From positions 1-5,841 of the forward strand of contig JAKACI010000102.1 in NCBI GenBank assembly GCA_021821565.1: a DNA stretch of 5,841 nt, read 5' to 3'. Position 1 is the stretch's first letter. Every line of letters starts with the position of its first letter. This stretch comes from a bacterium (lineage in GTDB: Bacteria; SZUA-79; Acidulodesulfobacterales; Acidulodesulfobacteraceae). Below, one piece after another: positions 5,130-5,841 of this stretch. Made by a program: the position numbers and the translations under genes. Under the pieces are notes generated by a model, which was not told the origin of the DNA, did not search any database, and was given only the letters and a program-made list of their open reading frames with translations.

Positions 5130-5841
5130 TTAAAACCTTGTCTTATTATTTAATAATTTAATATATCCTATGCTTTTTGTTGAATTAGATATTTTTATTA
5201 TATCGCTCATAATAATAAATCCTATCCATACAATTTTATTATTAGACAAAATAATAGGCACATTATGTCTTAATAATGCAGGTATTTTTTCATCTATAAA
5301 AAAATTTTTAACTTTTTTTTCATTATGCATGCCAAGCGGTATAAATCTGTCACCGTTCATAAAATTTCTAATTTTTACAGGAAATAACAATTTATCAAAA
5401 TCAAATAATACTGTATTTTTTAAATTGTTTTTAAATTGTTTTTTTATCAGTTTATTCATAACAGTTTTTGTTTTAATATTATCAAATTTTCCGATTATTA
5501 GGCTTAAATCTAATTCCTTTATATAAATAATAAATTTATTAATTGTATTTATATTGCCTAAATTATTTTCAACAATATCGTCGTAATCAATTAAATATTC
5601 ATAGTGTTTGATATCTAAAGGAAAATAGCGGTAAATATTTTTGATTTTCCCAATACATATGTTGTTTTCAATTTTTTGAAAAATTATTTTTTCGTAAGTT
5701 TTAATTATTCTGATATTTTTATTAAGATTGAATAAGATGTTAGGTTTATTGCTTTTTAAAATATTTAAAAAATTTTTAAAATTGCCGTATGAAATAAAAT
5801 TTTCTATTCTGTTATTATCTTTATCTTTATTAAATTTTCTA
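5130..5841 (-). CDS. tilS: tRNA(Ile)-lysidine synthase, C-terminal part (runs off the right edge)
   Basis: TilS attaches lysine to C34 of the AUA-decoding tRNA(Ile) using ATP, changing its codon and amino-acid identity. It is essential in most bacteria. The frame stays open from the stop at 5130-5132 to the window edge, giving 236 visible residues. The C-terminal TilS domain is clear in the last 100 or so: FPVKIRNFMNGDRFIPLGM, then KKVKNFFIDEKIP and LLRHNVPIILSNNKIVWIGF, matching the family pattern R-GDRF-PLGM, K-DFFID-KIP, R--IPV, IVW--G. The upstream visible part (for example EYLIDYDDI) resembles the region linking to the catalytic domain. The N-terminal SGGKDS-type ATP-binding half must lie beyond 5841. 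An ATG at 5457-5459 is internal and not the start, because the same frame continues upstream with no stop. It is very rich in Lys, Asn and Ile, as expected from the base composition. Confidence 0.93.
   Translation of the reverse strand, partial: RKFNKDKDNNRIENFISYGNFKNFLNILKSNKPNILFNLNKNIRIIKTYEKIIFQKIENNICIGKIKNIYRYFPLDIKHYEYLIDYDDIVENNLGNINTINKFIIYIKELDLSLIIGKFDNIKTKTVMNKLIKKQFKNNLKNTVLFDFDKLLFPVKIRNFMNGDRFIPLGMHNEKKVKNFFIDEKIPALLRHNVPIILSNNKIVWIGFIIMSDIIKISNSTKSIGYIKLLNNKTRF

Noticed and set aside
5130..5459. A separate short gene starting at the ATG at 5459
   Set aside because: The same frame is open upstream to the window edge with TilS-like sequence and no stop, so this ATG is internal to tilS.
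5170..5526. Plus-strand 118-codon hydrophobic frame
   Set aside because: It is antisense to the clear TilS C-terminal domain. Its hydrophobicity follows from the complement of Lys/Asn-rich codons, not from a membrane protein.

Overview
The window is very AT-rich bacterial DNA. It carries two metabolic genes of an anaerobe, one small stable RNA gene, one small iron-storage type gene, and the 3' part of a tRNA-modification gene. These are separated by long AT-rich spacers filled with small non-coding repeat elements. Dependence on a ferredoxin-linked indolepyruvate oxidoreductase, together with an encapsulated-ferritin type protein, points to an anaerobic or microaerophilic bacterium. A deltaproteobacterium-like AT-rich lineage is possible, but the sequence here does not settle the taxonomy.

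Layout, left to right. Positions 1-292 are non-coding and hold a partial copy of a dispersed repeat. Positions 293-886 (minus) encode iorB and 1107-3110 (minus) encode iorA. These are the beta and alpha subunits of indolepyruvate:ferredoxin oxidoreductase, separated by an unusually long spacer of about 220 bp with tandem and direct repeats. Directly upstream of iorA, on the same strand, 3171-3267 is a small signal recognition particle RNA gene that can be recognised from its apical loop and paired stems. Positions 3268-3855 are non-coding and carry a 198-bp miniature inverted-repeat element (element A) and a pentanucleotide tandem repeat.

Positions 3856-4110 (plus) encode an 84-residue encapsulated-ferritin type four-helix-bundle half-subunit. 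It is followed almost at once by a second kind of miniature element (element D, 4121-4303) with a clear 6-bp target duplication. Next comes a longer inverted relative of element A (element B, 4368-4783) containing 12-bp tandem repeats. Positions 4784-5129 are AT-rich sequence in which nothing was recognised. Positions 5130-5841 (minus) are the C-terminal part of tilS, which runs off the right edge.

How the genes fit together: IorA and IorB form one enzyme that oxidatively decarboxylates aryl pyruvates to aryl-acyl-CoA and reduces ferredoxin. The ferritin-like protein would handle ferrous iron, but no encapsulin shell gene is visible. SRP RNA and TilS are unlinked housekeeping functions. The most distinctive aspect of the window is non-coding: the ferritin-like gene is an island surrounded by three miniature inverted-repeat elements of two families. 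No new multi-gene system was recognised.
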